Shown piece after piece: positions 33,676 through 44,300 of a stretch of DNA of 64,000 bases. The position numbers and the translations under genes were made by a program. Position 1 is the stretch's first letter. Each line of letters starts with the position of its first letter. Origin of the DNA: Costus lasius (lineage: Eukaryota > Streptophyta > Magnoliopsida > Zingiberales > Costaceae); assembly GCA_027563935.2 (NCBI GenBank), contig CM050453.2, positions 83,302,665 to 83,366,664 of the forward strand, in the 5' to 3' direction. The notes beneath the pieces were generated by a model. That model worked only from the letters and a program-made list of their open reading frames with translations. It made no database searches and was not told where the DNA came from.

Positions 33676-35480
33676 AGGTTCTATGTATGTTCATTTGATT
33701 GCTTATATGTGATCCTTGTTTGCGTTTGCTAAGAGTAGATCTAATCACATGCCGAAAAACTACATACTAGTTTAAGAACTTAGATGTATGTTTAGTTATG
33801 GTTGGCGCATGTTTGTTGGCGCTTCTTACATGTTGTTTTTGACAAAACAAAATATCTTGCGCGCCTCACCTAGATCTAAGGCCCTGCTTTAATCACTTAG
33901 ACGGGTTATTAGGGTTGATGTCACAGTCATGTCTAGATCCAATCAGTCTAATCAGACAATCTGACAGCCTAGATGGGTTGACCAGATAGCACCTGTGCGC
34001 AAGCACAAGGTGGCTATAGGTCGATTGCAGACAGGCGTGTAGCAATGTCTGGTTGAGACAACCAGTGAACGCGCATGAGTTAGGCCCGGGGTCACACCCG
34101 CTTGCCAGAACTCATGAGGTCGTTCAGCCCTTGGCGCATGCATAGTTGACCATTTGGTCGACTCAAGTCAGTTAGGACTTGGTGCATGTAAGGGCAGTGG
34201 ATCTGACTAGGACTGATGAGTGGATCCCTATTAATGGACCGTTGTAAGGTAGTAGGGCATATAAGGAAAATAAACTGATGCCAATGGGTTTTCAAAATTT
34301 TATTTTCTTGATGGATCACATGTTGATTGCAAGCATATGCTTGTTTATTTATTCTTATGTGGGCTGCCCGTGTTAATGTGTGCTGTGCTGGGGCCTGCGT
34401 GCCTGGATTAAATTGTAAATTAATATTTTTGTGATCTGCGCATCACATGTTATTTACTTTATAAAGTGTAATTGACCTGCGAGTCAATCATGTCTAGATA
34501 GATTGAATTGTAAATTTAATCAGACATGAGCACTGAGCACACTTGGCAGAGGCACATGCAGCAGAGGCTTGACCAGGTGGGATGTCCAGGGTTTGACCCT
34601 ATGACAGGCGCATACCTGGTGGGCGCACTTAAGCTGCAGTCGGCGCTTGGGCCCTGGTTTGGGCCAGATTAGATGCAAAAGACCCATGAAGAGCTCAAGT
34701 GAAGACTTAAGTTAAATTAAGGTCTTACTTAGGGTTAATGGGCTTTTACCACATAAGATCAGCATGCTTTCTATTTATTGTTTAAATAATTAGACTTGCA
34801 TGATTTATTCATCTTCTGCTATCACCATAGGGTTTGCATGATAGTTAAGAAGATAAAAGACCGTTAAAATCCAACGCTAAAATATCAAGCTCTAAAGCCT
34901 TCTGACGCGAAACCTCACTGTTCTGACTATTGTTGGAGCCGTGTTGTACCCACTCAGTGGGCACGTCCATCTATCTTCAGACGGTGTGTGATTTCACCTG
35001 CGTGTTACAGAGAAGGGATTTATCGCTTCTCGTTGCTCAGCATAGCACGTGGTGGTCCAGGGAGTAGGTCGGGTCAGCTTGACCATGTAGGCTACATATG
35101 TGGCGCATATGGTAGCTATATGAAGGCAGCCATCTGTGGGATCAGAGACTGTGTTGTACCAACTCAGTTGGCACAGTCGGCTGGATTGCCCAGATGAAGG
35201 GGAATCGCACGGGTTGGCGATTGGCAAGGACTGCCTACCAGAAATTAGTGCTTGTACTCTCTGTGCATCTTATCTCGCCTGAGCGGGACGCGGAGACCAA
35301 GTATGAAATCTGGATCCCATCTCACTAAAAGAGTTTTACTCTTTCGGGCTGTTTTGCTGGATTTTTTAGCCAGATAAAATAGTGAGAAAAGAATCATTCT
35401 TAAGTCCTGAATTGATTCTTAACATTGATACTGACCTTGCTGTTCTTGCATTGTTGTAGATTCCTGCAGCAACGAACACC
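33676..35480 (+). other. Copia B 5' leader
   Basis: A 1.8-kb untranslated leader, long as in BARE-1-like elements. It contains a duplicated hairpin (34949-34961 and 35159-35171) in a shared TTGTA...GGCAC context, a nested stem at 35186-35227 and a stem AAAGAGT/ACTCTTT near 35328-35345. No open frame of note. Confidence 0.75.
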
Positions 35481-36215
35481 ATGAGCTTCAATGTGCGATC
35501 CCTACTGGAAAGGGAGAAGTTTGCTGGGCCAAACTTCTCAGACTGGTACGGACACCTTAAGATCGTTCTTAAGGCTGAGAGGAAACTGTATGTCCTCGAG
35601 ACGGCTACACCGCCTCAACCCGCTCCGAACGCCGCAAGGGCGGTTCGGGATGCCTATGAAAAGCATGTCAATGATAGCATTGAAGTTGCTTGCCTGATGC
35701 TAGCGTCTATGACGCCACAGCTGCAGCGTCAGCATGAGGATATGTCTGCTATAGAAATTATAGCAAACCTCAAGATGTTGTATGCTGCACAGGCGAGGAC
35801 TGAGCGCTATAATTTGACCAAGCTTTTCTTTCAGAGCAAACTGGCTGAAGGGAGTCCAGTGGGAGCTCATGTGCTCAAGATGATTGGGCACAAAGAGGCT
35901 CTAGAGAAACTGGGGCATACCATCAATCAGGAGCTTGCTGTAGACATTATTCTGCAGTCCCTCCCGGCCTCTTTCGATCCGTTCATTATTAATTTTAATA
36001 TGAACAAGATCGACTGTACTCCGGCAGAGTTGCTGAATATTCTCTTGACTACAGAGGAAACTCTAAAGGGCAAGCCTTCAACCTCTGTCTTGATGTTCCC
36101 TTCCAGGAACAAGAAGAAGGGGAAGAAGGGCAAAGCCCCTGTCAAGAATTACAACAAGGCTCTGAAACAGAAGGTTAAGCGGAGCAAGGAATACAGATGT
36201 TTCCACTGTGGCTAG
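35481..36215 (+). CDS. Copia B gag, ends at a stop in the zinc knuckle
   Basis: A 244-residue frame from ATG 35481. The N-terminal gag motif FAGPNFSDWYGHLKIVLKAERKLYVLE is followed by a UBN2-type capsid region (LMLASMTPQLQRQHEDMSA, LAVDIILQSLPASFDPF) and a basic tail (KKKGKKGKAPVKN). The CCHC zinc knuckle begins CFHCG but is cut by a TAG at 36213-36215. Related elements read through this point in one gag-pol frame (compare Copia D at 58950). The product would be a capsid protein lacking most of its RNA-binding knuckle. The stop may be a mutation; a programmed use is possible but unsupported. Confidence 0.9.
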   Translation: MSFNVRSLLEREKFAGPNFSDWYGHLKIVLKAERKLYVLETATPPQPAPNAARAVRDAYEKHVNDSIEVACLMLASMTPQLQRQHEDMSAIEIIANLKMLYAAQARTERYNLTKLFFQSKLAEGSPVGAHVLKMIGHKEALEKLGHTINQELAVDIILQSLPASFDPFIINFNMNKIDCTPAELLNILLTTEETLKGKPSTSVLMFPSRNKKKGKKGKAPVKNYNKALKQKVKRSKEYRCFHCG

Positions 36216-39200
36216 CTGGGTCACTGGAAAAGGACTGTAAAGCGCTCCAAGGAGACAAGAAGGGAAGCATCGCTTCCGGCTCAGGTATTTTCGTGACTGA
36301 AGTCATGATATCCTCTTCTTCTATTTCATGGGTGTTGGACACTGCATGTGGAGTTCACATTTGTTCAAATGTACAGGAACTCAAGAGAAGAAGACAGGTG
36401 GGACAGCATGAGGTGGACCTACGAGTTGGAAACGGGGCACGGGTTGCTGCTGTTGCTGTAGGAGAATATTACATCTCATTACCATCTGGACTTGTATTAG
36501 AACTAAACAATTGTTACTTTGTACCAAGCATTACTAAAAATATTATCTCCATTCCTGCTCTTGTCAGGAGAGGTTTTTCCTTTGAATGCAATATTTCAAA
36601 GTGTGTTCTTTCTTTAGATAATATTGTTTATGCTACTGGATCAATTAACAATGGGTTATTCATGTTGGACATGGAATGTTCTATACAAAACATTGATAAT
36701 AAGAAAGCCAAGTATGCTGATGACAGCACCTTGTTATGGCATAGTCGTTTAGGCCATATTAACAAGAAACGCATTAAGCGGTTGCATGATCATGGACTGC
36801 TGGGATCATTCTCCTATGAGGAGATAGATACATGCAAAGCTTGTTTATTGGGTAAAATGACGAAGTCTCCTTTTCCTAACAAAGGTCAAAGGGCTTCAGG
36901 TTTACTTGACCTTATACACAGTGATGTGTGTGGGCCATTTAGTAAACATGCCAGAGGTGGCTATTCATACTTCATCACCTTTACTGATGATTTCAGTAGA
37001 TATGGGTATGTCTATCTAATGAGACATAAAAGTGAATCTTTTGACAAGTTCAAAGAGTTCAAAAATGAAGTACAAAATCAGCTAGGCCGAAATATCAAGG
37101 CACTTCGTTCTGATCGAGGTGGTGAATACCTAAGTCGAGAATTTACTGACTATCTGAAGGAGTGTGGGATTATCTCACAGCTCACTCCGCCAGGAACACC
37201 GCAATGGAATGGTGTGTCCGAGAGGAGAAATAGAACATTACTTGATATGGTTCGTTCTATGATGAGTCAGGCTGCTCTACCTTACTCCTTTTGGGGATTT
37301 GCACTGGAAACAGCTGCAAAGGTACTAAACCGAGTGCCATCCAAGGCAGTTTCAAAGACTCCATATGAGTTATGGTATGGGAAACAGCCTAGCTTGACAT
37401 TTATCAAGATCTGGGGTTGCGAGGCTTATGTCAAAAAGCTCGCCTCTGGGAAACTAGAGAGCAGATCTGAGAAATGCATCTTTGTAGGTTACCCTAAGGA
37501 AACTAAGGGTTATTATTTCTACGATCCCAAAGAGAACAAGGTATTTGTTGCTCGGACGGCTATTTTTCTTGAGAAGGAGTTTCTTCTGCAAGAGGCCAGT
37601 GGGAGAGAAATAAAGCTGGATGAATATCCAGAGGAAGGACAAAGTAGTCAAGCACAGTTGGATGAGCCTGAGCCAGTAGAACAGGTTATTGAACAACCTG
37701 AGGCTCAGATATCACGGGAACCGCGAAGATCGGGAAGGATCCATCGACAGCCTGAGCGCTATGACGGAGTCTACATCATTGATAATGATGAACCCCTAAC
37801 TTATGCGGATGCGGTCAGTGGACCGGATTCAGCTAGATGGCTTGAAGCTATGCGAGCCGAGATGGACTCCATGTCAGATAACCAAGTCTGGGATTTGGTT
37901 GATCCGCCTCAGGGAGTAATCCCTATAGGCTATAAATGGATCTTCAAGAAGAGGATTGACATGGATGGTAACATGGTTACCTATAAAGGCAGGCTAGTTG
38001 CGAAAGGTTTCAAACAAATCTACGGGATAGATTATGATGAAACTTTCTCTCCTGTAGCCATGTTCAAGTCTATTCGGATTATACTTGCGATAGCGGCATA
38101 TTATGATTATGAGATCTGGCAAATGGATGTGAAGACCGCTTTCCTTAATGGAAAACTGGATGAGGATGTGTATATGACACAACCTGAAGGTTTCACCAAT
38201 CCATCAGATCGTCATAAAATATGCAAGTTAAAGAAGTCTATTTATGGACTTAAGCAAGCATCTAGAAGCTGGAATATTCGTTTTGATGAATCAATCTGTG
38301 AGTTTGGTTTCATCAAGAACGAAGATGACCCGTGTGTATATAAGAGGTTTAGTGGGAACGTGATTACTTTCCTAGTCCTCTACGTCGATGATATCTTAAT
38401 CATTGGAAACGATATTCCTGAACTGCATGCTGTTAAAGCATGGTTAAGGAAATGTTTCCAGATGAAAGATTTAGGAGAAGCAGCCTATGTATTAGGTGTG
38501 AAGATCTACAGGGATAGATCTAAGAGGCTTCTCGGGCTGTGCCAGAGTACTTACATCGATAAGGTCCTGGAGAGATTCCATTTAGAGAATTCTAAAAGAG
38601 GATATCTTCCAGTCAGACATGGTCTGAATCTTTCAAAGAGTCAGTGTCCACAAACACAGACTGAGAAAGATGAAATGGACAATACGCCTTATGCTTCGGC
38701 TATTGGGTCCATTATGTATGCGATGTTGTGTACTCGCCCTGACGTCGCTTATGGGTTAAGCGTGACCAGTCGATTCCAAAGTAATCCAGGTCAGGCGCAC
38801 TGGATTGCAGTCAAGAACATTTTAAAATATCTGCGGAGGACCAAAGATATGTTCTTGATATATGGTGGTCAGGAAGAACTCAGTATAGAAGGATATACTG
38901 ACGCTTCGTTCCAATCGGACCAGGATGATTTCCGATCGCAATCAGGCTATGTTTTTAGCTTGAATGGAGGAGCAGTGGTGTGGAAAAGTTTCAAACAGTC
39001 TATCGTTGCTGATTCCACAACAGAAGCCGAGTATGTTGCAGCCTCAGAAGCATCTAAGGAGGCAGTGTGGATTCGTAAGTTCGTTCAGGAACTTGGTGTT
39101 GTTCCTTCGAGTGCAGATCCTTTGGTTATCTTCTGTGATAACACTGGAGCAATAGCACAAGCAAAGGAACCACGGTCGCACCAGAAGTCCAAGCACATAC

Positions 39201-39364
39201 AGAGACGGTTTCATTTGATCCGGGAGATCATTGATCGAGGCGAGATCAAAGTCTGCAAGGTTCATACAGATGACAATCTGGCTGACCCGCTTACCAAGCC
39301 TCTGGCGCAGCAGAAGCATGAGAAGCACTGTAATAATATGGGTTTGAGATTTCTCAACCATTAG
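36216..39364 (+). CDS. Copia B pol: protease, integrase, RT, RNase H
   Basis: The frame that opens at 36197 runs 1055 codons. Residues below count from 36197. Protease: DTACG at 48-52. Integrase: zinc residues His182, His187, Cys213, Cys216; catalytic Asp243, Asp306, Glu342. RT: Asp644 in MDVKTAFL and YVDD at 729-732. RNase H: Asp902, Glu943, Asp981. All catalytic residues looked for are present. It ends NNMGLRFLNH just before the polypurine tract. It is out of frame with gag by one base, and the switch is about 20 bp after the gag stop. The ATG at 36197 is internal to the zinc-knuckle region and is not a known start for this family. As it stands, pol would need an unusual mechanism to be expressed. 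Confidence 0.95.
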
Positions 39365-39373
39365 ATTAAGTGC

Positions 39374-39384
39374 AAGTGGGAGAT
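39374..39384 (+). other. Copia B polypurine tract
   Basis: AAGTGGGAGAT abuts the 3' LTR. The same tract precedes the 3' LTRs of Copia A and D, and a one-base variant (AAATGGGAGAT) precedes that of Copia C. Confidence 0.9.
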
Positions 39385-41064
39385 TGTTGGGGTATGCCCT
39401 TAAGGCTAATGTTTGAGGCCTTGGGATTCTTTCAGTATCATGTACAAACTCTTATGTTTATAAAGGCAATGGTTGTTATTCAGTTTGTTACATTGTCTGC
39501 TGCAATAAGTGTACTTCTGAATAATGTCTCAATGCTGTTCAGCTAGGCTGACATGCTCTATGTCCTTAGTCGAGATATCTTGGTGAACATGAGACAGCCT
39601 TGATATGATTGAGACTAATATGTGTTCTAATCTTATAGGATGCTTCGAGCATGGAATAAGATGTAGACTCATGGGTACATTGGATGTACTGGACAGACCC
39701 TACTAGGATATTCAATTGCTTGTCACAATGTGAATAATCCTTGTATGCATCAAGTGGCACATGTCCTCTGACTTGAGATCACTTGTGTTTCTAAATGATG
39801 ATTGTCATTGTTTTGAGGTAGTTCAATATCATTTGAAATATAATGGTTATAGACTATCTTGGATAATGATCATGAGTCAGGTTAGGACACTAGTGATAGA
39901 TATAGGATTGCCGTCTCCTTGATTGGAGTGTGATGTTCTAAAGGGGGCCCCCCCTGAATGAGATGATTGAGAAAGTGTATGGCCATACCCAGGTGACTAT
40001 GTTCATCTGATCTAATCATGCTCATCATATTGGAGCTACAGGCTTGACACGCTTGTCCAATAAGAACATCCAGTGGCAAAGGAATTATGTATGCCTAGTG
40101 AGTTGATTCACACTTGTGCTATGGTTTGGGTGTAGTCTTGGAAGACTCTTTCTTTTATATCGGGAGACAGTGATGTGTTGCTAGATACCCCTCACTGATC
40201 GTGATAACGTAAGTTATCGTTACCGACATTTAAAGGAAACCCTCAGGGTCGCACAATTTGATGATATGGCTTACTTAAGTCAGATCGTGTGGACTGAATT
40301 GTCAGGGTTCAGTTTAAAGGGATTTAATCTCTAATTGTGAGTGAGATCTGGTCTGATCATGTTTGATTGATTAGGGCTTGAGATCGGTAAGCTTCGATCG
40401 AGAGAATTGGTGCTAGATCGGTCAGATCAGGAGCATCAAGAGATGAACGGTTAAATCTGGAACCTTAGGGTTTAATGTGATCTAGACCAAATAGCTTGGG
40501 TTAATTGGTCTTTGAACCAGACCAAAATTGAACCGGTTCACATGGGTGAACGCATGGTTCAAAGCTTGAGGCGTTTTGATCAGTTTTGAGATCATGGGCG
40601 CATGACTTCATTGCTTGCTATTTTTGGAAAGTAATAAGCGCCACTTGCATCAACGCCTCAACGCTTGATTCTATTCTCGTCACCTTCTCTTGGCTTTGAC
40701 GAGAGACTTGCATTCTGGTGTAAGAGAGGTGGACGAAAAGGAGAATTCGCCCAAGCAAAGATCTCTTCATCCCTTCTAGCGATCAAGGATACCTTGGGCC
40801 CTTGCTAGCACAAGGAACGCTAAAGGAAGTAGGCGACATCTTCTTGTGTGCGTCTTCTTTGGAGGAGAGCGGCATCACTCTCTACTTCCAAGTCGCCATT
40901 CGAATCAATGGCTTTGGTATGATCTTCTTCCGATCTTTATATTGTTTAAGGTTGATCATATGAACATATATTACATGCGATCCTCATGAAACCCTTTATC
41001 CGCTGCCAAAAGAATTTACTTGCGCCACTCTAGGGTTTCGCTCCCCCTTGAAGGGGACCCTTCA
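39385..41064 (+). repeat. Copia B 3' LTR
   Basis: 1680 bp, the same length as the 5' LTR. Differences from it: one C/T near 39430, then near 39840, 40334, 40454, 40581, 40594 and 40821; all are transitions. Confidence 0.97.
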
Positions 41065-41069
41065 GAATG

Positions 41070-42523
41070 CGAAAGAAAGGAACAGCACCCAACTAAGTAA
41101 TACAGTGCACTAACCTCGTAGCAAATGTAGCGAATTCTTGCAGCTCTCTTAGCGCGTTTTAAGCTTAGCTTGCGTTGGGGGACTACGGCTTTGCGGGGTT
41201 CAGCTCGTGCGTCTACGCAGCTGAAACAAACCAAGAACAAGAGATACCACGACTCCGACAAACGGACAACCGTGGGTGAAGAAGAAAGGGGGAAAGTCAA
41301 CTCGATATCAAAGCAAGCAAATAGAAAAACAGGTGAACTTGACCCACCGGAGGGTGGGATTGAAAACAAGCCGAGTCGAGACACCGGTCGCCGACTCTTA
41401 AAACTTCGAAGGCGAAGCAACCTCACCTTCCACACAAGCTGGAAGCTCACTCTAGCTCACCAGGAGATCCCTATCACTAAGAGAACTGAATAACACTCTA
41501 GCCCAACCTCCTCTTTTATGGAGTAGAGGGGTGGGAACAAACAAAACACATATGAGACAACCAACTCTAACAAACTAACCACTCTTGCAGGCCACTAAAG
41601 TGGTCAATCTGCAACTACAAGGTAATGAATAACTACTCAATATTCTTTGAAGCTAACCGTACAATCCTGTTGCTTTATATGAAGACGGTTTAGACGCGCT
41701 CGGAGCATACGACGACAAAACAGCAGAACTTTGATGTTGTGGGCTGAGTCACCACTATCGCGGCTCGTTCTTGGGCCGTGTTGCTAATCCGATTATGTGG
41801 CCCACTTGGAGTTGGATTTTTCAGGGATTGGTCCATAGTGCCCTTAGGCTGCACCACTTTGGTATGGACGGAAGGAGGCTAATGACTCCCAAGAAACGGT
41901 CCGGGGCCTTACTTTGGCGTTGGGATCGCCGGATTTCCACCTTGTTGGGCTCCTTTGGGTCATCATGGGGTGGAGCAACATGGTAGGGAGGGCGGTGCAC
42001 ATCGAAGTGGGGTCGTCGGGGCTGGAACGCATCTCCAGGGGCGAACACGGCCTGCCCATGTTGGTGGTGGCGGGCGTGTTCGGCTGCTCCAGGTTCTGTC
42101 GCGGAGATCACGGTCATGGGCACGGGCGTGTCGCGGGCCGTGTTTGCGTTCGCGTCACGGCTGGACCGTGTCACGGCCGTGCTGGTCGTCACGGCCTGGC
42201 CGTGTCGGGGCGAACGGCCGGGGCCGTAATGTTGGTGCCAAAATCCACAGAATGTTTCGTCACGGCCGTGCTCTCCATCATGGTGTCCGGGTTGGTGTGG
42301 TGCGGCGCAGAACACGATCGCGAGAACGGGCGTGCAGAGGGACTGCGTGCCCGGCACGGGTGTGACCGCTGTCACGGCCTAGCCATGTCGGGGTCTGGAA
42401 AACTCCAATCGCGCTGAAATTCGCGCTGTATCTTCCCCACGTCCTGGGGAGTCTTCCCAAGTGCCTTCCATGGGGTTTGGGCCTTCCTCAAGTATGTTCA
42501 TTGGCCCGTTTGCTCCTGCATCA
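41070..42523 (-). repeat. G2 5' LTR, remaining part
   Basis: Continues the LTR after Copia B and ends TGCATCA (plus strand), followed by the target duplication ctaga at 42524-42528. Open frames on both strands here are GC-driven and match nothing. Confidence 0.92.
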
Positions 42524-42528
42524 CTAGA

Positions 42529-43045
42529 CCCCTTGGACAAGTGTGTCCATGGATTTTATTGGTGGGTTTCCCAAGATCGAGGGGAAAAAAATCAATATTC
42601 GTGGTCGTGGATAGATTCTCCAAGTATGGAGTTTTAATTCTAGCACCCGAACCTTGCTCAGCTATGGTGGTTGCAGACTTATTCTTTCAAAATGTGGTTA
42701 AGCATTTTGGGCTCCCGACAAATATCGTGAGCGATAGGGATGCACGGTTCACCGGACGTTTCTGGTCGACATTATTCGATAAGCTCGGAATAAAGTTAAA
42801 CTTCTCCACAGCAAACCATCCCCAGACAGATGGATAGACAAAGCGGGTGAATGCCCTCGTGGAGGGCTACCTCTGTCATTTTATGATTGCGAGTCAAAAA
42901 GATTGGGTGAAGTGGATTGATTCAGCATAGTTTGCCTACAATCTCGACAAATCATCGTCCACGGGACACAGCCCCTTTGAGCTTGTGTTAAAAAGACAGC
43001 CCCTAACCCCTGTTGATATCACGATGAGGACCTCCGAGGGGAGAT
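42529..43045 (+). pseudogene. G1 integrase core, continuation after G2
   Basis: Picks up the integrase exactly where 16157 left off: TSVSMDFIGGFPK, VVVDRFSKYGV, SDRDARFTGRFW, STANHPQTDG, then a TAG near 42836, then NALVEGYLCHFMIASQKDWVKWID. A second stop lies near 42928. Two catalytic Asp residues are present (MDF and SDRD). The motif set resembles Galadriel-type chromoviruses. The gene is cut again at 43045 by the Copia E LTR; its end lies beyond the window. Confidence 0.92.
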
Positions 43046-44300
43046 TGTTGGGAAACCCCGGGGATATTTTATAATTTTTTAGAGTTTTATCAACACAAAT
43101 ACATAGCACAACGGAAGAATATCCCCGAAACAGGCCAGTCCCAAAAATCCAGTGAAGATCGTCAAGCAAGAGAGTCGACACGATGAGATAGAAAATACCT
43201 TAAAGCAAGATGAGGCCGATGTCAAGGTAGGCGCCCAAGCGTGCGCCCTCTGCAGTCTCACACACACGGATGCCTCGAGCCTCTTCTTCCACGCCCGGTG
43301 CTAGCCTCGGGAAGATGATCTAAGCCTTGGGAGAGCCTCGCCAAGAACAAATTCACCTTTCGCCAAGGAGAAGGGAAGATGAACACTTGCGGTTTGATGG
43401 AAAGGATGGAGTCACTCGCCCTCACTTGATCGCCCTCTCAATTGATCACGCCTTCAAGAGAAATTAGTGTGTTGAGAGGGGCGGCCAAGGTCTCTATTTA
43501 TAGAGACCATAGGCGGTTTACTTGTGGCCTCAATTCAAACAAATTGGGTGGCTAAGAGAAGAAGTAGGAATTTAAATCCTAATCTAATTAAGACTCATGT
43601 GGGCGCCTTGATCATGTCCTAATCCTATTAGGATTTACATGGACGGTTTGATCAAGACTAGTCCTAATCCAATTAGGACTTAAGTGGGCGACTTGATCAA
43701 GTCCTAATCCAATTAGGACTCAAGGGGCGGTTTGATCAAGATTCAAATTAAGCTTTGAATCAAGTCCTAATCCAATTAGGACTCTAATTATTTATTTAAT
43801 TAATTAAATCCTAATCCAATTAGGACTCTAATTAATTCAAATAAATCAGCCCATTTAATCCAACAAAAATAGGACTCTAATTAATTAATTAATTAGCCCT
43901 TATTTTATCATGATCAATTAAACTCACATGAGGTATAAGCGCTAACCCTACTCTAACTAGGGTTAAGCATGCGCCATCCCTTTTCTTCTCCTTAAGCCCA
44001 TTAAGCTCAACCTTTTCAATGGGCCCAGCCCAAGGTCCATTTTTCATGTTAACCAAGACCTTGGATCCAATCCAATTTAACCCATGGTCAAATTAGGCTA
44101 ACCATGGTTAAAATGCCGTAAATGGAAGTTGGCTGCAATAAGTCTCTTCCATCTCATCAGGCCCATTGGCGCTGATGAAATCTCCAAAACAGATCCGAGT
44201 TATCCAATAACTCGATCATAAGGCTTTCTGATCAATTCGAGAACTCGAGTATCAAGGTGTGCGACCCTATAGGTTCCACTGACGTTGGCAGTGCTGACCT
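43046..44300 (-). mobile_element. Copia E LTR, left part
   Basis: Begins TGTTGGGAAACCCCGGGG, the LTR terminus shared by Copia A and D, directly after G1 integrase sequence. Copia D interrupts it at 44300 and it resumes at 63279. The region 43546-43900 is unlike the other LTRs and holds a cluster of short palindromes. Confidence 0.85.
43616..43827. repeat. Cluster of five 21-bp palindromes
   Basis: Arms AGTCCTAAT and ATTAGGACT with a 3-base centre occur perfectly at 43660-43680, 43700-43720 and 43763-43783. Close variants lie at 43616-43634 and 43807-43827, with a weaker one at 43575-43594. Several are separated by a GGCG(G/A)(T/C)TTGATCAAG segment. Confidence 0.9.

Larger units (their letters stand above)
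31982..41064 (+). mobile_element. Copia B: full-length, recent Angela-like element
   Basis: The element is 9083 bp long, with two 1680-bp LTRs, a perfect 5-bp target duplication (gaatg at 31977-31981 and 41065-41069), a tRNA-Met primer site, gag-pol and a polypurine tract. The two LTRs differ at 7 positions by eye, all transitions. It sits in the G2 5' LTR; the empty site is visible at 16331 in the other G2 LTR. It is nearly but not fully coding-competent, because gag and pol are separated by a stop and a frame change in the zinc knuckle. Confidence 0.97.
16158..42523 (-). mobile_element. G2: RT-less Ty3/gypsy element with three nested insertions
   Basis: LTRs begin TGATGCAGG (minus strand) and end CTTCATCA. 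The 5' LTR is on the right, with a tRNA-Met primer site at 31787. Gag, protease and integrase read leftward to about 19650. RT and RNase H are absent. Insertions are the solo Copia B LTR (3' LTR), Copia A (integrase) and full-length Copia B (5' LTR). Without them G2 would be about 6.4 kb. Confidence 0.9.

Noticed and set aside
43616..43827. CRISPR-like array
   Set aside because: The repeats are short palindromes with related rather than unique spacers, inside a plant LTR. No cas gene is present and none is expected.
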